A DNA stretch of 43,063 nucleotides, taken from NCBI GenBank assembly GCA_002261155.1, contig NKXN01000019.1, positions 1-43,063 of the forward strand. The letters run 5' to 3'. A program made the position numbers and the translations under genes. Each line of letters opens with the position of its first letter. Position 1 is the stretch's first letter. Positions 1-9,035 of this stretch are shown in pieces. The notes beneath the pieces were generated by a model that searched no databases, was not told the origin of the DNA, and saw nothing but the letters and a program-made list of their open reading frames with translations. Origin of the DNA: Bacillaceae bacterium SAS-127 (GTDB lineage Bacteria > Bacillota > Bacilli > Bacillales > Domibacillaceae).

Positions 1-72
1 GTTAAGTGGTGGGTTGTTGACGATCATTCCTAACCTTAAAATGCATTTTTAGTAAACATAATATAATGGTAA

Positions 73-891
<819 letters not shown>

Positions 892-898
892 TGAAAAG

Positions 899-933
899 AG
901 CTGAATCTGAAACATATTAGATTCAGCTTTTTT
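899..933 (+). terminator. Intrinsic terminator after map
   Basis: The arms AGCTGAATCT and AGATTCAGCT form a perfect 10-bp stem followed by a run of six T. Confidence 0.9.
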
Positions 934-1008
934 ATTGTAGCGAGTAATAAAATAATGTATCCTTAAAGGAATCGACAGCTTTTTCATTTAGTAAAGGAGT
1001 TAAACGTA

Positions 1009-1803
1009 TTGTTAGATTACAAGTTATATGAACATGCGAATTCAGATAAATATGTAGTGCTTATTCATGGTATAGGTGGGAATTCTAGCATCTTTTATAG
1101 CAATCTTAAATCTTTGAAAAAACATTTTAATATACTCGCTGTCCATCTTCATGGTCATGGAAAAAGTCCGAGTGTAGGAGAAGAGAAAAATTTTAGTATC
1201 GAAGTGGCTGCACAAGAAGTGCTACGTGTACTCGATCATCTATTCATTAAGAAAGCACATTTTATCGGCATTTCCTTAGGGACAATTGTCATTCATTCGA
1301 TCTTTAAAATAGCACCTAAACGAGTGTATTCAGCAGTCCTAGCTGGAGCGATCACGCATTTCAATCTCCTCTCAAAACTTTCAATTAGAGTTGGAAAGAT
1401 GATTAAATCATTCACTCCTTTTCTATGGATCTATAAGATTAGCGCTTATATCATTATGCCAGGAAAAATGAATCGAAAATCGCGTTCCTTATTTATTAGC
1501 CAGGCGACAAAAATGAAGCGATCGGATTTTCTCGCTTGGTTTAGCCTAGTAGATACGGTGGAAGCGGTGTATAAAGGAGTTCCAGCAAGCTCAAAAGGTG
1601 TGCCGAAGCTATACATCTCTGGAGCGGAAGATCATTTGTTTATTAAGCAGCTTCAAAAAGATATTACAGAAGACCCATATGCCACACTTACGTTAATTAA
1701 TAACTGTGGTCACGTATGCAATGTCGAAAAAAGTAAAGAATTCAATGAGATTTCAGTTGATTTTTTACTGAATAGTGGAAAAGAAATTAAGGAAGCGCAG
1801 TAA
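1009..1803 (+). CDS. Alpha/beta hydrolase
   Basis: A 264-residue alpha/beta-hydrolase-fold protein, probably a cytosolic esterase or lipase-like enzyme of unknown substrate. The oxyanion region HGIGG lies near residue 20. The nucleophile elbow GISLG (Ser) is near residue 90. The acid is probably the Asp in SGAEDH and the base the His in NCGHVCNVE near the C-terminus, in the usual order. A hydrophobic cap segment (about residues 110-155) sits between core halves. The start is TTG, chosen because an AAAGGAGT ribosome site ends 8 bases before it and the domain begins right after. It is a single-gene unit between terminators. The fold is certain, the substrate is not. Confidence 0.85.
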   Translation: MLDYKLYEHANSDKYVVLIHGIGGNSSIFYSNLKSLKKHFNILAVHLHGHGKSPSVGEEKNFSIEVAAQEVLRVLDHLFIKKAHFIGISLGTIVIHSIFKIAPKRVYSAVLAGAITHFNLLSKLSIRVGKMIKSFTPFLWIYKISAYIIMPGKMNRKSRSLFISQATKMKRSDFLAWFSLVDTVEAVYKGVPASSKGVPKLYISGAEDHLFIKQLQKDITEDPYATLTLINNCGHVCNVEKSKEFNEISVDFLLNSGKEIKEAQ

Positions 1804-1815
1804 TAAAATAAATGC

Positions 1816-1856
1816 AGAGCTTCTTCACAAAGGTGGAGGAGCTTTCGCTTTTTTTA
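1816..1856 (+). terminator. Intrinsic terminator after the hydrolase gene
   Basis: The arms AGCTTCTTCAC and GTGGAGGAGCT pair with two G-U wobbles over a 4-base loop. A T-rich tract follows a few bases later. Confidence 0.7.
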
Positions 1857-1861
1857 TTAAA

Positions 1862-1905
1862 TCGTAATAATTACTATTTACAAAACGGAATCATTTCGAT
1901 ATAAT
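1862..1905 (+). promoter_or_regulatory. Zur box and sigma-A promoter of the zinc-binding lipoprotein gene
   Basis: TCGTAATAATTACTA at 1862-1876 matches the Bacillus Zur operator TCGTAATNATTACGA in all but one defined position. It directly abuts a -35 of TTTACA (1877-1882), which is followed by a 17-bp spacer and a -10 of TATAAT (1900-1905). A zinc-loaded repressor bound here would block the polymerase, so the gene should be induced by zinc starvation. Confidence 0.85.
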
Positions 1906-1942
1906 TTCATACAGTTAGCAGTAGAAATGAGGAGGAGAATGG

Positions 1943-2923
1943 ATGAAAAGAATATTTTCAATGATTGTTATGTTATTAGCGATCATGCTTATTATAGCTG
2001 GATGTTCAACTGAAAAAACGGAGGCACCGAAGCAGGATAGCGATCAATTAAAAGTGTATACAACGATCTATCCTTTAACGTTCTTCACTGAAGAAATCGG
2101 TAAAGAGTTTGTTGAGGTGGAAAGTGTGTTACCTGCTGGGGTAGATGCTCATACATATGAGCCGACACCGAAAACGATGATCGATATTGCGCAATCCGAT
2201 TTATTTATCTATAACGGTCTTGGGCTAGAGCCTTTTGGAGCTAAAATACAAGAGTCGATGAAAAATGAAAAAGTCAAAGTGATTGAGGTTGGAAAAACCC
2301 TCGACCTAGATGCTCATCAACAAATGCACGCTCATGAAGAAGAAATGGCACATGAGGATCACGGTACTCACGAGCATGAGGAACATGGTCATAATCATGG
2401 AGATATCGATCCTCACGTATGGATTGATCCAACATTAGCGATACAAATGGCGGAAGTGGTAAAAGATCAGTTAGTAGAGCTTCAACCTAAACATAAGTCC
2501 GAGTTTGAAAACAATTTTGATTCATTAAAACAAAAATTATCGACGTTAGATGAACAATTCCATGAAATGGCCGATCAAGCCAAGCGTAAAGAATTCCTTG
2601 TGTCCCACTCAGCTTTTGGCTATTGGCAAAAAAATTATGGTTTAAAGCAAATGAGTGTAGCTGGTTTATCTCCAACGAACGAACCTTCACAGAAGCAATT
2701 AACAGAAATGGTGGAAACGGCGAAAGAGCATCAGATTAAATATGTGATTTTTGAGCAAAATGTGACGCCGAAAGTGGCTAAAGTCGTGCAAAATGAATTG
2801 AATGCAGAAGCGTTACAAATTCACAATTTATCCGTATTAACAAAAGAAGATGAAGCAAATAATGATAACTACATCACTTTAATGGAAAAGAATATTGAAA
2901 CGTTGAAAAAAGCAACGGAATAA
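1943..2923 (+). CDS. Zinc ABC transporter substrate-binding lipoprotein (ZnuA/AdcA family)
   Basis: This protein captures zinc outside the membrane for delivery to an ABC permease. Its 326 residues begin with a lipoprotein signal peptide with lipobox IAGC and lipidated Cys21. A His-rich, acidic loop at about residues 125-155 (alternating HEH and HNHG pairs) is typical of zinc rather than manganese binders. The family ligands are likely the His in DAHTYEP, the His in DPHVWIDP, the His in SHSAFGY and a late acidic residue. A Zur box over the promoter supports zinc. No ATPase or permease gene accompanies it and a terminator follows, so it is an orphan binding protein that must work with a transporter encoded elsewhere. 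ATG is preceded by GAGGAG. Confidence 0.93.
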   Translation: MKRIFSMIVMLLAIMLIIAGCSTEKTEAPKQDSDQLKVYTTIYPLTFFTEEIGKEFVEVESVLPAGVDAHTYEPTPKTMIDIAQSDLFIYNGLGLEPFGAKIQESMKNEKVKVIEVGKTLDLDAHQQMHAHEEEMAHEDHGTHEHEEHGHNHGDIDPHVWIDPTLAIQMAEVVKDQLVELQPKHKSEFENNFDSLKQKLSTLDEQFHEMADQAKRKEFLVSHSAFGYWQKNYGLKQMSVAGLSPTNEPSQKQLTEMVETAKEHQIKYVIFEQNVTPKVAKVVQNELNAEALQIHNLSVLTKEDEANNDNYITLMEKNIETLKKATE

Positions 2924-2930
2924 AGATGAG

Positions 2931-2988
2931 AGCCTTGCCTCTTCCAAAATGAAGTATCACATGTCATAGGAAAGAGGTAAGGCTTTTC
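2931..2988 (+). terminator. Intrinsic terminator after the zinc-binding protein gene
   Basis: AGCCTTGCCTCTT pairs with AAGAGGTAAGGCT (one G-U) and is followed by TTTTC. Confidence 0.75.
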
Positions 2989-3079
2989 ATCATGTAAAAA
3001 ATCTCCCTTTTTGTTTGGCATACTTTTCCTCTGAGTTTGGCATGATAATAGATAGCCGAATGGAACAGGAGGAGTTTAA

Positions 3080-4576
3080 TTGACTAGAAAAACATTATGG
3101 GAACAAGAGGTGAAGCTACCTTCATTTCCAGCTCTCGATCAGATGGTATTTGCAGATGTTGTTATTGTGGGTGGTGGTATTACAGGGATTATTACAGCTT
3201 ACTTATTAACAAAAGCAAAGAAAAAAGTCGTTATAATCGAAGGGTCGGAGCTTGTAAACGGTACGACGGGCCATACAACCGCTAAAATGACGGCTCAGCA
3301 TCATTTAATTTATCACGAGCTTATGCAAAACTTTGGAAAAGAGCAAGCGAAGCTATATTATGAAGCGAATCAAGAAGCGATTACTTGGGTGAAACAAACG
3401 ATCGAAGAAGAAGCGATCGATTGCGACTGGATGGATGAAATAGCTTACGTACATACGAATTCAGAGAAAGAAGTAGAAGCGGTGAAGCAAGAGGCACAAA
3501 GCTATGAAGTGCTAGGCATCGATGGATCGATAGCGACGACGCTACCTTGGAAAACCCCTTTTAAACAAGCAGTGCAAATGAACGGTCAAGGGCAGTTTCA
3601 TCCGCTTAAATTTTTGCTTCCATTAATACAGTTTATTAAAGAGCATGGGGGAGAAATTTATGAGCATACGGTGGCGAAAGATATAGAAAAAGGAGAAAGA
3701 CCCGCTGTCATTACGACAGAGGGGATGAAAGCGGTAGGTAATGAAATTGTGATTGCGAGCCATTTCCCTTTTTATGATAGCGGCTTTTATTTTACGAAAA
3801 TGCATGCTCATAGTTCTTATGTTATCGCGATCAAGCCACAAAAGGCGGTTCCAGTCGGGATGTATATAACAGCTGAAAAACCGATTCGTTCTGTGAGAAG
3901 TGCGTTGTACCGAGGAGAGGAAGTGTTGCTCATCGGTGGAGAAGGACATAAAACAGGGAAAGGGCAACCAACGGAGGCGCGGTATGAAGCATTAATTGAT
4001 TTCGCAGAAAAAGAGTTTGGGGTGAAAGAATTATTATTTACTTGGTCGACACAAGATTTAATGACGCTAGATAACCTTCCTTACATTGGTAAAGTGAATA
4101 ATGCCGAACATATTTACACCGCCACTGGCTTTAAAAAATGGGGGATGACCTCAAGCGTTGTCTCGTCGTTGCTCATTTCAGATTTAATTTTAAACAAGCA
4201 AAATCGCTATCAAGAATTATTTTCTCCACAACGATTTAAAGCGGCCCCTAGTTTAGGAAGTTTTGTGAAGCAAAATAGCGATGTAGCCGCTCAATTTATT
4301 AAAGGTAAGCTGGACTATTTTCTGCAAAATAATGAGGAGTTACCTGCTAATACAGGCGTAGTAATCAATTGGAATGGAACGAGAGCAGGGGCGTTTAAAG
4401 AAGAAGATGGTACGGTCCACCTTGTAGATACGACATGCACGCATTTAGGTTGTGAATGTGAATGGAATAATGCCGAAAAAACATGGGATTGCCCATGCCA
4501 TGGCTCTCGGTTTTCTGTATCAGGGGAAGTGATCGAAGGGCCAGCGATCGAGCCATTAAAGAAGTTAAAGGAATGA
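3080..4576 (+). CDS. FAD-dependent oxidoreductase with C-terminal Rieske domain (YhfW-like)
   Basis: A 498-residue two-domain redox protein. The N-terminal two thirds is a DAO-type FAD domain: the dinucleotide motif VVIVGGGITG sits at about residues 27-36 and is followed by an acidic VVIIEG strand end. The C-terminal ~100 residues form a Rieske [2Fe-2S] domain with both ligand pairs intact: C453-x-H455 and C471-x2-H474 in a CPCHGS motif. This fusion is the architecture of B. subtilis YhfW, whose substrate is unknown to me. Electron passage between flavin and cluster is inferred from the architecture. The start is TTG, supported by an AGGAGGAG ribosome site 5 bases upstream. It is a single-gene unit. 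Confidence 0.9.
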   Translation: MTRKTLWEQEVKLPSFPALDQMVFADVVIVGGGITGIITAYLLTKAKKKVVIIEGSELVNGTTGHTTAKMTAQHHLIYHELMQNFGKEQAKLYYEANQEAITWVKQTIEEEAIDCDWMDEIAYVHTNSEKEVEAVKQEAQSYEVLGIDGSIATTLPWKTPFKQAVQMNGQGQFHPLKFLLPLIQFIKEHGGEIYEHTVAKDIEKGERPAVITTEGMKAVGNEIVIASHFPFYDSGFYFTKMHAHSSYVIAIKPQKAVPVGMYITAEKPIRSVRSALYRGEEVLLIGGEGHKTGKGQPTEARYEALIDFAEKEFGVKELLFTWSTQDLMTLDNLPYIGKVNNAEHIYTATGFKKWGMTSSVVSSLLISDLILNKQNRYQELFSPQRFKAAPSLGSFVKQNSDVAAQFIKGKLDYFLQNNEELPANTGVVINWNGTRAGAFKEEDGTVHLVDTTCTHLGCECEWNNAEKTWDCPCHGSRFSVSGEVIEGPAIEPLKKLKE

Positions 4577-4610
4577 AAAAATCGTCCTCTGTATGAAGGA
4601 CGATTTTTTT
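4576..4610. terminator. Bidirectional terminator between convergent genes
   Basis: AAATCGTCCT pairs with AGGACGATTT. A-runs before and T-runs after the stem allow it to stop both the Rieske oxidoreductase transcript and the oppositely directed transporter transcript. Confidence 0.9.
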
Positions 4611-4614
4611 ACTA

Positions 4615-5952
4615 TTAAATAAGACCAGTGACATCAAGAAAGACGATGATAATGATGATCGGTACAACGAAACGTAATAGTAGTAACCATAAAGCGAACC
4701 AACTTTTTACGTTTCCTGCGCCTTTGGATAATTCTTCAATTAGCAGTTGTTTGTCCATCTTCAATGGGACAAAGATCGCGATTAAAAAAGCACCTAAAGG
4801 CATTAAAATATTACTAACTAAAAAGTCTGCTGCATCAAAAATGCTTTTATTAAAGAAGGTGATCTCACTAAGGACACCGAATGATAGAGCAGAAGGGATA
4901 CCAACGATAAAGATCAATAAACCAACGATCCAAGAAAGACTTTTTCGTTTCGTTGAATCTCCTTTTGCAACGGAAGCAACGATAATTTCGAGCATCGAAA
5001 AAGCAGATGTAAGTGTAGCAAATAAAAACAGTGCTAAAAATAAGATTAAAAATACCGACCCGAAAGGGATTTGTTGGAAAATAGAAGGCAAAACGATAAA
5101 TAATAATCCAGGCCCTGCTGCCGGTTCCACACCAAGTGCAAACACAGCTGGGAAGATAGCTAATCCCGCGAGCAAAGAAATAACGATATTTAAACTAACA
5201 ATAGAAACAGCAGATTTAGGTAAATTTTGTGTTTTATCTAAATAGGAGCTGTATGTTACCATGACCGAGACTCCCACACTTAATGAGAAGAAAGACTGCC
5301 CCATAGCAAACAATACGCCTTCAGAAGTAAGTTTCGTGAAATCTGGCTTTAAGAAAAACTCCACTCCGTTCATTGCACCATCTAATGTTAATGAGCGAAT
5401 AATGATCGCAATAAAGATGACGAAAAGAGCGGGCATTAAATATTTGTTTGCTGCTTCAATTCCATTTTGAATACCACGTGAGACGACGATGATCGTAATG
5501 AGTAAAAACGCTAATTGAGCGCCTATTGACCAAAGTGGAGATGAGATCGTTTCTCCAAACAGGGAAGCAAAGTCGCTTGTTGCTTGAAGTTTACCAGTCG
5601 CGCCAAATAATAAATACTGTAAGATCCAACCGCCAACCACACTATAAAAGGATAAAAGGATAAAGCATGTAATTACGCCAATATATCCAGTCACTGGCCA
5701 AAACGATTTAGGAGCAATATGTTCATAAGCCCGAATCGCTTCTTTTTGCGTGCTTCGACCAATGACGAACTCCCCAAGTAACAAAGGAAGCCCCACTAAT
5801 GCAGTAAACAAAAGAAAGAGAAGGAAGAAAGCTCCACCGCCACTCGTGCCAGCTACATAAGGGAGCTTCCAAATCGCTCCAATCCCAATAGCAGAACCGG
5901 CTGAGGCTAGAATAAAGCCAATCTTTGATGTCCATTGTTCAGTTTGATTCAT
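4615..5952 (-). CDS. Sodium-dependent transporter, neurotransmitter:sodium symporter family
   Basis: A 445-residue integral membrane protein of the NSS (LeuT-fold) family, similar to B. subtilis YocR/YhdH. It imports an amino acid or related solute with sodium. The first helix carries the family signature, with [17 protein letters not shown] (about residues 17-33) holding the unwound substrate and sodium-binding GxGxxWxxPY segment. About eleven hydrophobic segments are visible, the usual number for the bacterial branch that lacks TM12. The ATG follows a GGAGA ribosome site. The gene is monocistronic and convergent with the Rieske oxidoreductase gene. The substrate cannot be read from the sequence. 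Confidence 0.92.
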   Translation of the reverse strand: MNQTEQWTSKIGFILASAGSAIGIGAIWKLPYVAGTSGGGAFFLLFLLFTALVGLPLLLGEFVIGRSTQKEAIRAYEHIAPKSFWPVTGYIGVITCFILLSFYSVVGGWILQYLLFGATGKLQATSDFASLFGETISSPLWSIGAQLAFLLITIIVVSRGIQNGIEAANKYLMPALFVIFIAIIIRSLTLDGAMNGVEFFLKPDFTKLTSEGVLFAMGQSFFSLSVGVSVMVTYSSYLDKTQNLPKSAVSIVSLNIVISLLAGLAIFPAVFALGVEPAAGPGLLFIVLPSIFQQIPFGSVFLILFLALFLFATLTSAFSMLEIIVASVAKGDSTKRKSLSWIVGLLIFIVGIPSALSFGVLSEITFFNKSIFDAADFLVSNILMPLGAFLIAIFVPLKMDKQLLIEELSKGAGNVKSWFALWLLLLRFVVPIIIIIVFLDVTGLI

Positions 5953-6131
5953 TGTTAAATCTCCATTTCTCTTCTTAATATTTAATCATCATATACTACT
6001 TTAATTAAATAGAAAAGAACATAATCGAATTTTTCGAAAAAATCCTGCGTTCATATTATTAGGAAAAATAAAGGGGAAAGGGTAAAGTGATAGTAGACGA
6101 GAAAATTGATTGTGAATGGAGAGGAACGTTT

Positions 6132-7514
6132 ATGAACGAACAACAAATTTATGAGACAATTAACAGCCAAAAACAGTTCTTTCATACAGGAAAAACGAAA
6201 GATCTTGCTTTTCGATTAAAGGCACTTCAGCAATTAAAGAAAATAATTGTACAATATGAACCACAAATTATGGAGGCGCTTTATCAAGATTTGCGAAAAA
6301 GTGAATTTGAAGCGTATGCGACAGAAATCGGTTTAGTGTTAGATAGCATTAATTATGTATTAAAGAATTTAAAGAAATGGGCGGCGCCAGTCAAAGTAAA
6401 AACACCTGTCTATCAATTGCCAGCGAAGAGCTGGATACAGTCAGAACCATATGGCGTAGCTTTAATTATCGGCCCTTTTAATTATCCGTTTCAGCTTGTG
6501 ATTGAACCACTAATTGGAGCGATCGCAGCTGGTAACTGTGCGGTCATTAAGCCGTCTGAACATACACCTTATACAGCTGCTTTAGTGAAAGAAATGATCG
6601 AACATACCTTTGACTCGAGCTATATTCAAGTGATTGAAGGAGAGAAAGAGACGACATCTACGCTCATTCATGCCCCATTTGATTATATTTTCTTCACAGG
6701 AAGTGTACCAGTGGGGAAAATTGTGATGGAGGCAGCAAGTCACAACCTCGTTCCATTAACGCTTGAACTCGGAGGGAAAAGCCCAGCTATTATTGATCGG
6801 ACAGCTGACTTACAAACTGCGGCGAAGCGAATCGTTTGGGGAAAGTTTGTCAATGCCGGACAGACTTGTGTCGCACCTGACTATTTACTCGTTCACCACA
6901 ATATTAAAGAAGATTTTCTAAAACAATTAAAAAAGGAAATCATTGATTTTTACGGAAAGAACGCTCAAGAAAGCCCTGATTACGGTCGAATTGTGAATGG
7001 GAAACAGTTTGATCGTTTAGGGGAGATCCTTGAAAAAGATCGATCTAAAATATTTTACGGTGGCGAGTTTGATCGAAGCGATTTATTTATCGCACCCACT
7101 ATTTTGCATTCAGTTGATTGGACGGATGCTGCAATGCAAGATGAAATATTTGGACCGATCTTGCCGGTGTTGAGCTATCAAGAGCTAAATGACGTTATTA
7201 CCGAAGTGAATAAACATCCGAAACCGTTGGCATTGTATGTATTTACGGAAAATGAAGCGGTAGAAGAGAAGGTTTTATCTGCGATTTCCTTTGGCGGTGG
7301 TTGTGTGAATGATACTTTGTCTCATGTAGGAAGTCCTTATTTACCGTTTGGTGGAGTAGGCTCTTCAGGTATGAACAGCTATCATGGAAAACATAGCTTT
7401 GACACCTTTTCTCATCAAAAAAGCGTAATGAAAAAAAGTACGAAACTCAGTCATTCGATTGTTTTTCCGCCATATGGAGATAAAGTAAAATGGCTGAAAA
7501 AAATTATGAAATAA
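6132..7514 (+). CDS. Aldehyde dehydrogenase (class 3-like, YwdH type)
   Basis: An NAD(P)-dependent aldehyde dehydrogenase oxidising aldehydes to acids. From the ATG at 6132 it has 460 residues, typical of the short class 3 / fatty aldehyde branch. The general base Glu212 lies in LELGGKSP, the catalytic Cys246 in GQTCVAPD, and a C-terminal GxGxSGMNSYHGKHSFDTFSH block is characteristic of this branch. The cofactor segment IGPFNYPFQL is near residue 105. A GTG at 6087 would add 15 residues, but those are not typical of the family, and GGAGAGG lies just before the ATG at 6132, which I prefer. A 12-bp inverted repeat follows the gene. Confidence 0.92.
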   Translation: MNEQQIYETINSQKQFFHTGKTKDLAFRLKALQQLKKIIVQYEPQIMEALYQDLRKSEFEAYATEIGLVLDSINYVLKNLKKWAAPVKVKTPVYQLPAKSWIQSEPYGVALIIGPFNYPFQLVIEPLIGAIAAGNCAVIKPSEHTPYTAALVKEMIEHTFDSSYIQVIEGEKETTSTLIHAPFDYIFFTGSVPVGKIVMEAASHNLVPLTLELGGKSPAIIDRTADLQTAAKRIVWGKFVNAGQTCVAPDYLLVHHNIKEDFLKQLKKEIIDFYGKNAQESPDYGRIVNGKQFDRLGEILEKDRSKIFYGGEFDRSDLFIAPTILHSVDWTDAAMQDEIFGPILPVLSYQELNDVITEVNKHPKPLALYVFTENEAVEEKVLSAISFGGGCVNDTLSHVGSPYLPFGGVGSSGMNSYHGKHSFDTFSHQKSVMKKSTKLSHSIVFPPYGDKVKWLKKIMK

Positions 7515-7529
7515 AGATTAGTTAAAGGA

Positions 7530-7573
7530 AAAGTCTTGTCTACGTCGAATGACATTAATAAAGACAAGACTTT
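7530..7573 (+). promoter_or_regulatory. 12-bp inverted repeat between aldehyde dehydrogenase and the next gene
   Basis: AAAGTCTTGTCT (7530-7541) is perfectly complementary to AGACAAGACTTT (7562-7573) across a 20-base loop. There is no T-run after it, so it is a weak terminator at best. It may be an mRNA-processing or attenuation structure, since it ends only 4 bases before the ribosome site of the next gene. Its presence argues that this stretch is untranslated. Confidence 0.6.
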
Positions 7574-7589
7574 AACTGAGGTGAAGAAT

Positions 7590-8063
7590 ATGCCGGTGAG
7601 CATAGCGGATTTAAAAGTGCCAGATGAGTGTATACTGAATCAAGAAGAAGTGATTGTAGCAGCGGCGAATTATTTTGAGCAAATGGGTTGGCAAGTAGAA
7701 CACGCCCTCTCGCCAACAGAGCCGGATGTAGTGGCGAAAAAAGATCATTGGACTGTTGTTGTCAAAGCGAAAGGATCAAAAAGCAAAAAGCAAAAAGCAG
7801 ATGTTGTTTTTGATAATAGTCAGCTAAGAACTCACGTGGCCGATCAAATGGAAAAGCTGATGCGGTTTCAACAAACAGCAACAGTCCCAACTATTTTTAT
7901 TATGGCAAACCCTAACATTTATCGAATCAAGTCCATTACGAATCAAGTATCGTTAAGCTTAGACAAACTAGATATTGTTAGGATGTGGATCAATCCAAAC
8001 GAGAAACCTGACTTTGATCTCCCGAAACATTTATATGCAATTGCTGAACAAGTTGACTTATAA
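7590..8063 (+). CDS. Conserved hypothetical protein, possible PD-(D/E)xK-like fold
   Basis: A 157-residue soluble protein that I cannot assign to a named family. After an N-terminal helix (NQEEVIVAAANYFEQMGW) comes a strand-rich segment, EPDVVAKKDHWTVVVKAKG at about residues 49-67. It resembles a restriction-endonuclease-like core, PD...(x)VxKxKG, but the usual E/D-x-K is replaced by K-A-K, so catalysis is doubtful. A Lys-rich patch (SKSKKQK) follows and could bind nucleic acid. The ATG at 7590 is chosen because GAGGTGA precedes it by 5 bases. A TTG at 7536 would add 18 residues encoded across the 12-bp inverted repeat and has only a weak ribosome site. It may be cotranscribed with the aldehyde dehydrogenase. 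Confidence 0.75.
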   Translation: MPVSIADLKVPDECILNQEEVIVAAANYFEQMGWQVEHALSPTEPDVVAKKDHWTVVVKAKGSKSKKQKADVVFDNSQLRTHVADQMEKLMRFQQTATVPTIFIMANPNIYRIKSITNQVSLSLDKLDIVRMWINPNEKPDFDLPKHLYAIAEQVDL

Positions 8064-8064
8064 G

Positions 8065-8121
8065 AAACAAGGGTTGACTCTTTTAAGTGTCATGAACACT
8101 TAGGAGTCAACCCTTGTTTTG
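8065..8121. terminator. Long bidirectional terminator
   Basis: A 16-bp perfect stem (AAACAAGGGTTGACTC with GAGTCAACCCTTGTTT) surrounds a nested hairpin AGTGT-catga-ACACT. It serves the gene on its left and the convergent yhfH on its right. Confidence 0.9.
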
Positions 8122-8134
8122 TGTAATAGCAATA

Positions 8135-8266
8135 TTATTCATCTCTTTTAGATAGGCAACGATCGCACTCCATCAAGTAAGATTCTGCTTGCTCATGCAT
8201 ATGTTCACCGCACTCTGGACACATTTTTTGAGGCATTGTTCTAAAAAACTCTACTGGATTCATCAT
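8135..8266 (-). CDS. yhfH: YhfH family small zinc-ribbon protein
   Basis: A 43-residue protein on the minus strand, too small for usual length cut-offs. It contains CPECGEH near residue 16 and CDRC near residue 34, two CxxC pairs that should bind one zinc ion as a small ribbon. Size, N-terminus (MMNPVEFFRTMPQK) and spacing fit the Bacillus YhfH family; its role is unknown. GGAGAGAG precedes the tandem ATG pair. A good sigma-A promoter and a palindromic operator lie upstream, and the long bidirectional terminator closes it, so it is a self-contained unit. Confidence 0.85.
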   Translation of the reverse strand: MMNPVEFFRTMPQKMCPECGEHMHEQAESYLMECDRCLSKRDE

Positions 8267-8284
8267 TTCACTCTCTCCTTTTAT

Positions 8285-8349
8285 AATACAGTATTTTTTA
8301 TTTACTTTCTGTTATACTACAGTATACGTACGAGCGACCCTTTTGTAAA
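8285..8349 (-). promoter_or_regulatory. yhfH promoter with two ACTGTA palindromes
   Basis: On the minus strand TTTACA (8344-8349), a 17-bp spacer and TATACT (8321-8326) form a strong sigma-A promoter. The -10 is the left arm of an inverted repeat TATACT-GT-AGTATA (8313-8326). A second palindrome, AATAC-T-GTATT (8285-8295), lies in the leader just before the ribosome site. Both share the core ATACTGTA/GTAT, the pattern expected for a dimeric repressor; the regulator is unknown. Confidence 0.7.
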
Positions 8350-8478
8350 CACGAAGTTTAAATTTTCTGAAAATTAGTTCGATAGTACTGTTTTGTTGAC
8401 GATTTAAAATAGCAGTTTAAACGTGATCAAATTATTAGCATGGATTGTCAGAAAATCAATGATATAGAACAATTCACC

Positions 8479-8623
8479 TTGCTTTATTCTATACGAGATG
8501 TTATTATTGAATCAGTTGTTTAAGTTCGTTTCAAAAGAGAGCATTGTTTCAAATTGTTTTCGTCTTGAAATAGCAATAAACAGCAAGAAATGAATGAGCG
8601 CGTTTGCGCGAGGAGGAAATTAC
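8479..8623 (+). promoter_or_regulatory. Cold-shock gene promoter and long 5' leader
   Basis: TTGCTT (8479-8484), 17 bp, TATTAT (8502-8507) predicts a start near 8514 and a leader of about 110 nt, as is typical of Bacillus csp genes with temperature-sensitive leader RNA. The leader contains a TTTCAA/TTGAAA pair (about 8548-8571) and a GCGC-gttt-GCGC mini-hairpin (8598-8609) touching the AGGAGG site at 8611. The rest of the gap (8350-8478) is AT-rich with nothing I recognise. Confidence 0.6.
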
Positions 8624-8824
8624 ATGTTACAAGGTAAAGTGAAATGGTTTAACGCAGAAAAAGGTTTCGGATTCATCGAAGTTGAAGGACAAGACGATGT
8701 ATTCGTACATTTCTCAGCTATTCAAGGCGAAGGCTACAAATCTTTAGAAGAAGGCCAAAGCGTATCTTTCGAAGTTGTTGAAGGACCACGTGGACCACAA
8801 GCTGCTAACGTAGAAAAACAATAA
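8624..8824 (+). CDS. cspB: Cold-shock protein, CspB type
   Basis: A 66-residue cold-shock-domain protein that binds single-stranded nucleic acid and acts as an RNA chaperone. Both RNP motifs are intact: KGFGFIEV (RNP1) and VFVHFSAI (RNP2), with the aromatic surface W8, F15, F17, F27, H29, F30. It is very close to B. subtilis CspB along its whole length. The ATG at 8624 follows AGGAGG by 7 bases; an in-frame ATG at 8594 lies in the leader and would add residues foreign to the family. It is monocistronic. Confidence 0.97.
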   Translation: MLQGKVKWFNAEKGFGFIEVEGQDDVFVHFSAIQGEGYKSLEEGQSVSFEVVEGPRGPQAANVEKQ

Positions 8825-8836
8825 TAAATTGTATAC

Positions 8837-8872
8837 AAAAAGAGGCTATCCTTTTGGTTAGCCTCTTTTTTA
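8837..8872 (+). terminator. Intrinsic terminator of the cold-shock gene
   Basis: AAAAAGAGGCTA pairs with TAGCCTCTTTTT around a 10-base loop, with a T-run in the right arm. Confidence 0.9.
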
Positions 8873-8978
8873 TATGTTTTTTGAAGAAAACTAATTATTT
8901 GGAAAATTATATATATTTTTCGGTTATTATCTTATATAATGTAATTATTATGAAAATATCTAAAATGGAGGGGAGGAT

Positions 8979-9035
8979 TTGGAGTTTGTTATTAGTGAAA
9001 AAGCAAAAAAGGTTTTAGCGAGGTGTCAGTCATGA
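8979..9035 (+). CDS. Possible 18-codon leader peptide
   Basis: A TTG start follows GGAGGGGAGG and opens an 18-codon reading frame (MEFVISEKAKKVLARCQS). Its stop overlaps the ATG of the next gene as ATGA, the usual form of translational coupling. The strong ribosome site belongs to this frame, not to the downstream gene, which is why I list it. The N-terminal pattern resembles the first strand and helix of HesB/IscA-like proteins, so it could also be the remnant of a lost gene. No conservation test was possible. Confidence 0.35.
   Translation: MEFVISEKAKKVLARCQS

Noticed and set aside
3623-3967. Antisense frame within the oxidoreductase gene, and similar long frames opposite other genes
   Set aside because: No ribosome site, no recognisable protein and full overlap with a well-supported gene on the other strand.
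6087-6131. Longer aldehyde dehydrogenase starting at GTG 6087
   Set aside because: The added residues do not fit the family, and a better ribosome site lies before ATG 6132.
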